Below, in pieces: positions 1 through 5,793 of a stretch of DNA of 7,894 bases; the stretch's first letter is position 1, and each line of letters begins with the position of its first letter. The notes under the pieces are model-generated. The model saw only the letters and a list, made by a program, of their open reading frames with translations. It did no database searches and had not been told where the DNA came from. The stretch covers positions 1 to 7,894 of the forward strand of contig JAUWZM010000101.1 in assembly GCA_030615365.1 (NCBI GenBank), in the 5' to 3' direction. This stretch comes from Candidatus Aerophobota bacterium. Lineage in GTDB: Bacteria; Aerophobota; Aerophobia; Aerophobales; B3-G15. The position numbers and the translations under genes were made by a program.

Positions 1-137
1 TTTAGACCAAGTGCCTTTCTTAATTTAGCATAAGTACTTGCCTGAATGCCTGTTAGTGCAGTTCCACCGAAATCAAGAGGAATACGGTCAGCTTCTTGAT
101 GATTTATAGCCTTTCTTATTCTTTCTCGTGATGTCAT
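1..137 (-). CDS. UROD-like (uroporphyrinogen decarboxylase / MtaA-type methyltransferase superfamily) protein, N-terminal part only
   Basis: The gene starts at 137 and runs off the left window edge, leaving 45 complete codons. The protein opens MTSRERIRKAINHQEADRIP, followed by LDFGGTALTGIQASTYAKLR. The pattern [RE]R[ILV]..A[IL]NH.E.DR[IV]P.DFGG is the standard N-terminus of UROD-superfamily proteins found in environmental anaerobes. These resemble uroporphyrinogen decarboxylase and the corrinoid methyltransferases MtaA/MtbA/CmuA. The start is supported by an AGGAG at 144-148, six bases upstream. No heme-biosynthesis gene is nearby, and a second intact UROD-like gene and a third fragment lie in the same 3.3 kb, so a catabolic or methyl-transfer role is likelier than heme synthesis (inference). 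A 31-base repeat sits just upstream at 164-194, within the likely 5' leader. The catalytic part is outside the window, so the substrate cannot be judged. Confidence 0.85.
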   Translation of the reverse strand, partial: MTSRERIRKAINHQEADRIPLDFGGTALTGIQASTYAKLRKALGL

Positions 138-143
138 TTTAAA

Positions 144-148
144 CTCCT
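144..148 (-). promoter_or_regulatory. Ribosome-binding site of the left-edge UROD-like gene
   Basis: AGGAG on the minus strand, six bases before the ATG at 137. It fixes the start of the partial gene, which is too short to be obvious from length alone. Confidence 0.7.
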
Positions 149-163
149 GATATAAGCTGATTT

Positions 164-194
164 AAGTATTTCTTTGGTTTTAAATGAGGTAGTT
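164..194. repeat. 31-base dispersed direct repeat, copy 1
   Basis: This stretch matches 3565-3595 at 30 of 31 positions; the only difference is G189 versus T3590. Both copies have the same orientation and lie 3401 bases apart. Read on the minus strand, both encode L(P/T)HLKPKKY. The two codons just beyond the match differ only at third positions (TTA AAT here, TTG AAC in copy 2), so both read Leu-Asn. That suggests a shared coding ancestor, perhaps the C-terminus of a transposase, where P..YL-type endings are common. No open frame survives here: a stop lies six codons upstream of the Leu. The copy lies 27 bases upstream of the UROD-like start at 137. Confidence 0.75.
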
Positions 195-302
195 TAACCT
201 TGGTTTAGCCTTCCACTTCTTCATTAACCGTCAGCCTTACTATACTCCCTATAGGTTAAGTTAACGAGTCTATTTTATTTTTCACCTCCTCATCCTCTGT
301 TT

Positions 303-1424
303 TTAACTCCTGGGCAATTTTAACCATGCATCCCATATTTTCAAAGATAAACGGCTCTTTCCTTTTCCGTCAAACAAACCCGCATTACAAAATATACGTA
401 AAATATCCGCCGGTAGAAAGTCTTCATTCTTTTTCATTTTTTCCTTTCTATTCCAAAAAAGATCTATGTCTCTGGTAAAAAACCAAACGATAAATTTCGC
501 ATCCAACCTCTTTGATTCGTTAAGGAGAAATTGAACATAGTTAGCTTGCCATTTTTCCTTTCCTTTTATCTTCATTCCCCGGGGAAAAATCTTTCCTCCT
601 TTTTCTATAAATACATCTTCAGCAGTAAAGCCAGTTTCAGCTACTGCAAAGGGTTTATCCGGAGCAATGTCCCGTATTCGAGAAAACCAATCCTTAGGTA
701 AATCATCAGGATTTTCGTACTTCATATCCATATAAGGGTAAGTACTAACAGCTATGTAGTCCGTAAAGGGAAGCAATTGCCTGACAATCTCTTCGCTTTT
801 AATGAAGCTTTCGATATGAATAGTCAAGAATAGTGGAAGCTCAGGATATTCTTCTTTGAGAGTTTTGTACACCCGTTCTGTCATTATGAGATATTTTTTA
901 AATGCAGTTGGATTTCCATTCGCTAACATATTTACTTCAATACCATAAGCCATATAATCAGGATGGAATCTCTGAATCATATAGCGGCAAAAATTGGTGT
1001 AGGCTTCAATTGCATCTGGGTCATCAAAGTCTTTATCCTGCCAGTTGTTTGGCAGTTTCATGCTAGAATTTTCTGCCCAATAAGGGTCTTTCCCCCAATA
1101 AGATGCAAAACCGTTTCGAAGAAAAGCAATTGGCGTTACTGCCACATACACCTTTTGGCCCTTTTGTAGATGACTTAGTCTAAAATTAATATCTTCTCTA
1201 ACCTTGGAATGATAAGGTTTACCTGCGAGTGCCTCAGACCAGGGTATGCCCCAGTCAAAATGATGAGCAATCAAATCGGTATGCTGGTTAACTGTTTTGT
1301 ATGTTTCCTCAAGTGCTTCTGGGGTAAAGTCATATGGCCAGGGTGTTATACCCATACAAAAGGGACGATTTTCAGGTAATGCTAAATCAGTAAATCCATT
1401 ATTTTCTACATCAAATTTTGTCAT
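303..1424 (-). CDS. Cytoplasmic TIM-barrel glycoside-hydrolase-like protein (clan GH-A-like)
   Basis: 373 residues, apparently complete, with no signal peptide and no membrane segment. The order of features fits a single (beta/alpha)8 barrel. An early strand reads HFDWGIPWSEAL (55-66), then KVYVAVTP (91-98), YMAYGIEVNML (158-168), LPLFLTIHIES (196-206), YIAVSTYPYMD (223-233), KPFAVAETGF (257-266) and FIVWFFTRD (311-319). Glu163 in the fourth-strand position and Glu263 in the seventh-strand AETGF are the natural acid/base and nucleophile pair of clan GH-A enzymes such as GH53. Oddly, the residue before Glu163 is Ile, where clan GH-A normally has Asn. Start chosen at 1424, with AGGAGGA at 1431-1437 upstream. 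The nearby ABC importer suggests it acts on an imported glycoside (inference). The family is one I recall only as 'hypothetical' or 'glycosidase-like'; catalytic activity is not proven, and a substrate-binding barrel is possible. Confidence 0.72.
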   Translation of the reverse strand: MTKFDVENNGFTDLALPENRPFCMGITPWPYDFTPEALEETYKTVNQHTDLIAHHFDWGIPWSEALAGKPYHSKVREDINFRLSHLQKGQKVYVAVTPIAFLRNGFASYWGKDPYWAENSSMKLPNNWQDKDFDDPDAIEAYTNFCRYMIQRFHPDYMAYGIEVNMLANGNPTAFKKYLIMTERVYKTLKEEYPELPLFLTIHIESFIKSEEIVRQLLPFTDYIAVSTYPYMDMKYENPDDLPKDWFSRIRDIAPDKPFAVAETGFTAEDVFIEKGGKIFPRGMKIKGKEKWQANYVQFLLNESKRLDAKFIVWFFTRDIDLFWNRKEKMKKNEDFLPADILRIFCNAGLFDGKGKSRLSLKIWDAWLKLPRS

Positions 1425-1430
1425 TTCTTC

Positions 1431-1437
1431 TCCTCCT
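1431..1437 (-). promoter_or_regulatory. Ribosome-binding site of the glycosidase-like gene
   Basis: AGGAGGA on the minus strand, six bases before the ATG at 1424. The 155 bases between it and the pseudogene stop (1592) hold no open reading frame with family resemblance. An AT-rich TATAAT (minus strand, 1591-1596) overlaps the pseudogene stop, but no well-spaced -35 element accompanies it, so I do not call a promoter there. Confidence 0.7.
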
Positions 1438-1591
1438 AATAAAAGACTGGTTCATCCTTTCCTGAAAGCTCCTAAAAAAACTATTTCTCTTTTAATTTGC
1501 CAAATCACGGTCAGATTTCTCAAAGTTAAGGGTCCTATAAGCCCCTCTCTTTTGAAGATAACTCTTTTATTGATCTATCCTTCTTTTAGAA

Positions 1592-1950
1592 TTATATATT
1601 CTTTAATTTGATGGGCAGATCAATTCTCCGATTTTCATAGCTGCTCAGACATATCCCCATCAATATCTTTCGTATAACATACCTGAAGATACTTTTGCTG
1701 AGTAATCCAAGTATCTTCCTGCTCTTCTAATACTTGGGCCATGAGAGGATCTGGTGAATACTTGTGAATAACCATCGATCATTACTTTTTCGTAACCATG
1801 CGAGCCATAGATAGTGATTGTGCTAGCTAATTGAGGTATTTCACTATATCTTTGATTCTTTGGAACAAGGCTGCCAAACTCAAAAATAGCTCGGACACTA
1901 TTTTCAAACTTAGCTTCTCCAAGCACATATTTTTAGGATACAAACTCGGA
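1592..1950 (-). pseudogene. Gfo/Idh/MocA-family oxidoreductase, C-terminal remnant with two frameshifts and an internal deletion
   Basis: The remnant reads in three successive frames. The first (about 1935-1740) gives YVLGEAKFENSVRAIFEFGS, then ASTITIYGSHGYEKVMIDGY and SQVFTRSS. The second (1739-1662) gives AQVLEEQEDTW, then ITQQKYLQVCYTKDI. The third (1666-1592) gives ILMGICLSSYENRRIDLPI and ends at a TAA at 1592. Each piece matches, in the right order, the C-terminal half of sugar-type Gfo/Idh/MocA dehydrogenases: FENGVR..E.GSL, the YG.HGY strand, the Q..YT.DLA helix, and the final MG.CLSA.E.RR.DLP. Roughly 20 to 25 residues expected between YTKDI and LMGICLS (the W.DD...H..NGE..YHG part) are missing. 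The NAD-binding Rossmann half is absent; its place is taken by a UROD-like N-terminus. It cannot make a working enzyme. Family identity is from recalled consensus, not a search. Confidence 0.72.
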
Positions 1951-2138
1951 GAGGAATCTTTCCTGCTCTTTAAAATTTCCTGATTAAACCTAAGTTTATC
2001 TATACCACCAGCAGCTTTAACGGCAACACCAAGATCTATCCCAAGTTCATAATAGGAAATGCGATCCACCGGCTCTCTTTTCAGGGAAGCTAAAACACGC
2101 TCTCTGGGCAGCATCGTATCTGGTCGAGTAAAAATCAT
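1951..2138 (-). pseudogene. UROD-like gene, N-terminal fragment fused to Gfo/Idh/MocA debris
   Basis: The fragment starts at 2138 with a strong ribosome-binding site. It reads MLPRERVLASLKREPVDRIS, then YYELGIDLGVAVKAAGGIDK and LRFNQEILKSRKD. The RERV..[SA]L..EPVDR opening and the NQEI..S/K..RD segment are those of UROD-superfamily N-termini. After about 55 to 60 residues the resemblance ends and the DNA goes over to an oxidoreductase C-terminus in another frame. The original frame continues as unrelated sequence to a stop at 1827. Start codon and Shine-Dalgarno are intact, so a short aberrant peptide could still be made. The fusion point lies around 1955-1975 and cannot be fixed more exactly by eye. 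Confidence 0.75.
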
Positions 2139-2145
2139 TCTTTGG

Positions 2146-2153
2146 ACCTCCTT
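2146..2153 (-). promoter_or_regulatory. Intact ribosome-binding site on a broken gene
   Basis: AAGGAGGT on the minus strand, seven bases before the ATG at 2138. It shows that the pseudogene kept its translation start and that the start is 2138, not the internal Met at 2114. Confidence 0.65.
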
Positions 2154-2180
2154 AATCTATGGTAAAAATTACCAAAATTA

Positions 2181-2221
2181 TGCCATTCATCCTGCCAGTT
2201 CCACTGGTGAGATGAATGGCA
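2181..2221 (-). terminator. Nested hairpin terminator downstream of the intact UROD-like gene
   Basis: The arms TGCCATTCATC (2181-2191) and GATGAATGGCA (2211-2221) pair perfectly over 11 bases. Inside, CCAGT (2195-2199) and ACTGG (2203-2207) form a second short stem. On the minus strand the hairpin is followed by TAATTTTGGTAATTTTTACC, a T-rich tract. It lies about 50 bases past the stop at 2271, consistent with an intrinsic terminator separating this gene from the pseudogene. Confidence 0.7.
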
Positions 2222-2270
2222 GGGGTTATAAAGCCTCATGCTTTCCTTTGAGTACTCTTTAAATGCTGAG

Positions 2271-3257
2271 CTATCTCTTCCAAGGATCAAATTCTTGAAA
2301 AGTTTCCAGCATGAGCTTTTTCTTCTCCGGTGTCGTTCCTATATCTACTTCTCCAAAATCAGCAAGTATAAAGCCACCCTTGTTCGTTGCCCAATTCTTG
2401 AGCAGAAGTTTTGCTTCATCACGAATTTCTTCTGGCCCCTCAAGAGGTAATGTGCGTTGAATGTCACAAAGAGACTCAAAGCAAATACGTCCTCTAAATC
2501 GCCGGCCAATTTCTTCTATTCCTAATAACCGGGGTTGTAGAAGGTTAATCACATCCAGCCCAATCTCGATTAAGTCCTCGATGATCTCATTTACTTTCCC
2601 GCAGGTGTGCATCCATACATGCCAGCCAGCCTGGTGGACTGCCTCAAAGATACGCATATAACGAGGTTTGAAGAACTGTCGCCATAGCTCAGGAGGAATA
2701 AGAAGAGCTTTCTCAGTTCCCCAGTCATCAGTAAAGAAAAAACCATGTATCCTCCCCGGAAATCGCTCAGAGATATTGCGAATAACTGCAAGGTCGTATT
2801 CCACAATCCTATCTGCCAGTATCTTAACCCACTCCTGATTTAGGTAAAGATCCATTAGAAGATTCTCCATTCCACGGAGAAAATGCATACGCTCAAATAA
2901 GAGGTGAAAAAGCACTGTCCGTATATATTTCCCATCGGATCCCTCAAGCTGGGATTCCATACCTTCGTAAAATGCAGGATTGTCTGGATCGGGCCATTTG
3001 TAACTATTAAGAGCAGTCCAACTCTTTAAGGGATATTCTTTCACTTGTCCTATATTAGTTACCTCGGTACGTACCCAGCGGCATCCCCATTCGTCATAGC
3101 CTTCTTGTTTTGTAAGGTCACCAAAAAATAGTTGTTTCGGAGCCATTGAGTGCATATCGCCATCGGTTATATTGTCTATTCGAAATGCAGTGGGAAGACG
3201 GTTTGGTCCATTAAACTCTATTGCCCGACGTACTACTTCATATGATGACATAGACAT
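2271..3257 (-). CDS. UROD-superfamily protein, putative methyltransferase/decarboxylase-like
   Basis: 328 residues, close to the usual 330 to 350 of the family. Order of features: the N-terminal YEVVRRAIEFNGPNRLP (6-22), the substrate-side YKWPDPDNPAFYEG (86-99), FFFTDDWGTEKALLIPPELW (173-192) with the conserved FF.DDWGT.....SPE.. type block, then WHVWMHTCGKVNEII (212-226), GLDVINLLQP (233-242), RICFESLCDIQRTLP (257-271), and GGFILADFGEVDIG (294-307). His217 and Cys219 form the H-x-C pair that binds zinc in MtaA/MtbA-type methyltransferases; Cys259 and Cys264 could add ligands. The C-terminal Cys of true MtaA proteins is absent (ADFGEV stands there). The start at 3257 has AAGGAG at 3265-3270; Met3 is a less well-placed alternative. 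It probably does not make heme. Methyl transfer from an imported compound is plausible but no corrinoid protein is visible. Confidence 0.85.
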   Translation of the reverse strand: MSMSSYEVVRRAIEFNGPNRLPTAFRIDNITDGDMHSMAPKQLFFGDLTKQEGYDEWGCRWVRTEVTNIGQVKEYPLKSWTALNSYKWPDPDNPAFYEGMESQLEGSDGKYIRTVLFHLLFERMHFLRGMENLLMDLYLNQEWVKILADRIVEYDLAVIRNISERFPGRIHGFFFTDDWGTEKALLIPPELWRQFFKPRYMRIFEAVHQAGWHVWMHTCGKVNEIIEDLIEIGLDVINLLQPRLLGIEEIGRRFRGRICFESLCDIQRTLPLEGPEEIRDEAKLLLKNWATNKGGFILADFGEVDIGTTPEKKKLMLETFQEFDPWKR

Positions 3258-3300
3258 TCTTTCTCTCCTTTTTGGCCCTCTTTCGGTTAAGTAATCTCTT

Positions 3301-3478
3301 AAGAATATATCCTAAAAAGTCAAAATCCTCCTTCTTCGCATCTATTATCTCTGTTTTTCTTTTGGTTAAGCTTTAACCTCAAGCTGGTAGTGAGCCGTTG
3401 GAATCTACCAAATACCTTATCCGTTCCATATCTGGCGAGAATCACCACATCATCAGCGTATTATGCGAAACTATCGCA
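3301..3478 (-). pseudogene. Reverse-transcriptase fragment (group II intron-type palm), decayed
   Basis: On the minus strand, 3478 to about 3345 reads YADDVVILARYGTDKVFG (YADD at 3449-3460), then RFQRLTTSLRLKLNQK. A different frame continues KTEIIDAKKEDFDFLGYIL down to 3301. Together these give the catalytic YADD, the helix before LxLNxxKT and the FxFLGY block, in canonical order and spacing for group II intron-encoded and related reverse transcriptases. A TAA (3461-3463) lies directly before the YADD, where RYADD is usual. A one-base slip in the A-rich run near 3350-3362 moves the frame between LNQK and KTE. No upstream RT blocks and no maturase or endonuclease domain follow; the second frame runs on into the start of the UROD-like gene and stops at 3238. 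I see no clear intron domain V. A DGR or retron-like origin cannot be excluded. Confidence 0.75.
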
Positions 3479-3483
3479 AGATG

Positions 3484-3522
3484 AGGGGAGGGGAGAGAAG
3501 GAAGCTGATGATAGCCTCCCCT
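3484..3522. repeat. Short inverted repeat inside mobile-element debris
   Basis: AGGGGAGG (3484-3491) and CCTCCCCT (3515-3522) pair perfectly over eight bases around a 23-base loop. A smaller GATAG/CTATC pairing overlaps the right arm. It has no T-tract and its function is unclear. It occupies the stretch between the repeat copy and the RT relic, where I see no gene. Confidence 0.35.
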
Positions 3523-3564
3523 ATCTAGGTGAAGAGTTTTTGTTAGTTTACCGAATCTGGGTTC

Positions 3565-3595
3565 AAGTATTTCTTTGGTTTTAAATGAGTTAGTT
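3565..3595. repeat. 31-base dispersed direct repeat, copy 2
   Basis: Same sequence and orientation as 164-194 with one mismatch. On the minus strand the open frame through it reads GVLELTHLKPKKYLNPDSVN and ends at a TAA shortly after. Similarity fades quickly outside the core except for a short CTG..TT flank on the left. It sits between the operon terminator and the RT relic. Confidence 0.75.
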
Positions 3596-3612
3596 CGAGA
3601 ACTCCTTTTTCT

Positions 3613-3641
3613 TGTATTTTTAATCCATTTGGCCCTGTCAA
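3613..3641 (-). promoter_or_regulatory. Possible promoter for the UROD-like gene
   Basis: TTGACA on the minus strand (3636-3641) is a perfect -35 box. A 17-base spacer leads to AATACA (3613-3618), a poor -10 match. It lies just past the operon terminator, where the UROD-like gene at 3257 would need a new start of transcription. The long distance (about 350 bases) and the weak -10 keep this tentative. Confidence 0.3.
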
Positions 3642-3659
3642 GATGAGTGGGTAAATTAT

Positions 3660-3703
3660 CTTAAGGCTCCTCGCCCGGGGAAAAAGTGGGCAGGAGCCTT
3701 AAG
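3660..3703 (-). terminator. Strong hairpin terminator at the end of the ABC transporter operon
   Basis: CTTAAGGCTCCT (3660-3671) pairs perfectly with AGGAGCCTTAAG (3692-3703) over 12 bases. An inner GCCC/GGGC stem (3673-3676 with 3688-3691) extends it around an 11-base loop. It begins 24 bases after the solute-binding protein stop. The sequence beyond on the minus strand is AT-rich (ATAATTTA) but not a clean T-run; the plus-strand side (ATTTATTAATT) is equally AT-rich, so it could act in both directions. Confidence 0.7.
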
Positions 3704-3726
3704 ATTTATTAATTCCTACTTCTACT

Positions 3727-5685
3727 TTACTTTTTCCAGAAAAACTGTTCCTGTCTCTGGAATAGTGTCCAACGGGTGCCATTGCTCAGCAGGCTTTCCT
3801 CAGGAGCATTTCTTAAGTTATTCTTAACTGCAAAACCGTAAGGGAAAACACCTATAGTGCCAATTATCCAGACATTATCCGCATGCAGGCGAAGGATTTC
3901 CTTACCAATTTCAGTCCTTTTCTTCTCATCCAGGACAATCTTTATCTCGTCAGATAGTTGGAAAAGTCTCTTAATCTCCTCCGGTGGTTCCTCGCCTTCT
4001 TCCCCATCGGTGCTATACCAGAGCCTCCATTTTAGACACCAGCTAGAGTTTCCTCCCGGAATCCAGGGTGGACCACTTACCATAAACGCAGGATCTCCAG
4101 TTTGAATGTACTCTGAAAACACCTCCGGTTCCCCTGCTGCTACTCTCTGCCAAATCTCTGTATTAAGTCCTGATTTAAGAGCTATTTTCACTCCCACTTC
4201 TTCCCAATACTCCTTGATTAGCTCAATTGCATTGACAATGGGTTGATTTGTAGACCATTCCAGTACAATACCTAAAGTCTCACCGTCTGGTCTTAAGCGA
4301 TATTCATGGTCATCATCCCATTTAAGACCCATCTCATCCAGAAATTGATTTGCTCTTTCAGGATCATACTCAGCGTAGGATCTTTCAAACTCCTCCTCAT
4401 AAAACCTGCTACTGGGAGGAAGGGTTGCTTGACGAGGCTCACCCAGTCCAAATCTGTAGAACTCATCAATTTCCTCACGGTTAATAGCTAAAGACAGAGC
4501 TCGACGAAATCTGGCATCCTGGAAAATCTCTGCCAGAACCTCATCCGGAGTATTCTGGTTAAACAGGAGCCCGGGAACTGAAACAACTACCGTTGACCAC
4601 TGAAAAACACGGTAGTCACCTCTCTTCCTATTTTCCATATAAAGAGGCAGGTTCTCGTTTGTAGTCTCTAAAAAAGCGAAATCTAATTCCCCAGCCATTA
4701 TTTTCATTTTTACAATCTCTAGACTAGTGATTATACTAACCTTTCTTCGATCAATGTAGGGGAGCTGATTGCCAGCAGTATCTACTTTCCAATAGTAGGA
4801 ATTTCGCTCGAACATCACCTCTGTAGTTGATATTTTTACAGGAATCCATGCCCCAAGCTTGGGAAGATCAAGATCCTGATTTCCCCCCAAGAGGCTTCTT
4901 TTGTTACCCCATAGGCTCACCCAACTCTCTACTCCTTTCTCCTCACATAACTTTTCCAAGTCCTCCTCAGAGGCGTAGCGAGGGTGAAACTTCTTCAAGT
5001 AGTGTTTGGGTGTAAGCATCCCGGCGCCCTGTTGTGATGCAGCATACTGGGTTAAGGCATAGAGAATGAGAGGATAGGAAGCAGCAAAATGAAGTTCAAC
5101 TGTATAATCATCCACTTTCTCCAGTTTCATCACTTCCCCACCGGGCATCCACTGTCTATCTATGGTTGGAGTAAGCTCATCATTTAAGAGCACATCTTCA
5201 TACCAGAAAACCAGATCATCAGCGGTAAAGGGAGCACCATCTGACCACTTCATCCCTTCTCTTAGATATATAGTAAGAATCCTGGCATCGGAGGACAATT
5301 CCCAACCCTTAGCCACATTGGGAAATACAGTGTTTGCATCAGGAGCAAAGTAGAACATGGAGTCCATCACAGAGAAATCAGCATCGAAGGAATAAAAGGG
5401 ATTACCATAATACATTCTCATTGTTCCGCCATATGTTCCAATTTCCTCAAAGGGCTTAATCACTAAAGGCTCCTCACCAACTCTTTCCTCTACTGGAGGA
5501 AGCTCGCCTGCGGCTACTTTTACTCTAAGCATGGGGGCCTCATTGAATCCTTCTATTATGTTTCCGGTAGCCTCCTCATACTCTTGAGGGGTAGCCCACT
5601 GCCAGGTTGTCTCAGCTAAAAGAGGAGCTGCTGTTAACAAACATATTGCCCCACTTAACAACACAAGCATTAATTTTCGCCTCAT
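3727..5685 (-). CDS. ABC transporter extracellular solute-binding protein, family 5 (Dpp/Opp-type fold)
   Basis: 652 residues, longer than classical DppA (about 535) but normal for the oligosaccharide-binding branch of this family. The N-terminus MRRKLMLVLLSGAICLLTAA then PLLA-ET is a classic signal peptide, cleaved near residue 24. The Cys at 15 lacks a proper lipobox, so it is probably not a lipoprotein. Family signatures: EEIGTYGGTMRMYY (80-93), YLREGMKWSDGAPFTADDLV (140-159), FRRALSLAINREEI (393-406), and the C-terminal NSSWCLKWRLWYSTDGEEGE (546-565) followed by EPPEEIK. The last block, together with GEEPLV near 70, recalls Thermotoga-type binding proteins that take up beta-linked oligosaccharides though annotated as peptide transporters (recalled family knowledge). 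AGGAGG at 5691-5696 supports the start. It follows the DppC gene by about 110 bases and is followed by the terminator at 3660-3703. Confidence 0.92.
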   Translation of the reverse strand: MRRKLMLVLLSGAICLLTAAPLLAETTWQWATPQEYEEATGNIIEGFNEAPMLRVKVAAGELPPVEERVGEEPLVIKPFEEIGTYGGTMRMYYGNPFYSFDADFSVMDSMFYFAPDANTVFPNVAKGWELSSDARILTIYLREGMKWSDGAPFTADDLVFWYEDVLLNDELTPTIDRQWMPGGEVMKLEKVDDYTVELHFAASYPLILYALTQYAASQQGAGMLTPKHYLKKFHPRYASEEDLEKLCEEKGVESWVSLWGNKRSLLGGNQDLDLPKLGAWIPVKISTTEVMFERNSYYWKVDTAGNQLPYIDRRKVSIITSLEIVKMKIMAGELDFAFLETTNENLPLYMENRKRGDYRVFQWSTVVVSVPGLLFNQNTPDEVLAEIFQDARFRRALSLAINREEIDEFYRFGLGEPRQATLPPSSRFYEEEFERSYAEYDPERANQFLDEMGLKWDDDHEYRLRPDGETLGIVLEWSTNQPIVNAIELIKEYWEEVGVKIALKSGLNTEIWQRVAAGEPEVFSEYIQTGDPAFMVSGPPWIPGGNSSWCLKWRLWYSTDGEEGEEPPEEIKRLFQLSDEIKIVLDEKKRTEIGKEILRLHADNVWIIGTIGVFPYGFAVKNNLRNAPEESLLSNGTRWTLFQRQEQFFWKK

Positions 5686-5758
5686 TTTTTCCTCCTTTTT
5701 TATGATTTTTCTTTTCTAAAAAAACTCTTTTCTCTAATACAACTGACCTGTTTGCCTT

Positions 5759-5768
5759 TCACCTCCTT
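5759..5768 (-). other. Orphan perfect Shine-Dalgarno sequence
   Basis: AAGGAGGTGA on the minus strand is a full complement to the 16S rRNA 3' end, yet no start codon lies at a usable distance. A GTG overlapping it would open only 20 codons. It lies 25 bases past the DppC stop and about 75 bases before the binding-protein start, which has its own AGGAGG. The rest of the 108-base gap holds nothing I can name. Confidence 0.4.
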
Positions 5769-5793
5769 TTTGGCTCTTTTTAAAATAAAGTTT

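Noticed and set aside
240..254. CTATA/TATAG inverted repeat as a terminator after the glycosidase-like gene
   Set aside because: Only five A/T-rich pairs and no T-tract; too weak to call.
1297..1611. Plus-strand open frame of 104 codons
   Set aside because: It lies antisense to the glycosidase-like gene start and the intergenic gap, has no family resemblance and no convincing ribosome-binding site.
1827..2138. A 103-residue intact gene
   Set aside because: Only the first 55 to 60 residues resemble a family; the rest is out-of-frame reading through oxidoreductase debris.
164..3595. CRISPR or regulatory-operator interpretation of the 31-base repeats
   Set aside because: Only two copies, 3.4 kb apart, neither palindromic; the third-position changes at the edge fit a coding relic better.
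5700..5762. 20-codon GTG-started small gene after DppC
   Set aside because: The GTG overlaps its own Shine-Dalgarno, leaving no spacing, and the peptide has no recognisable features.
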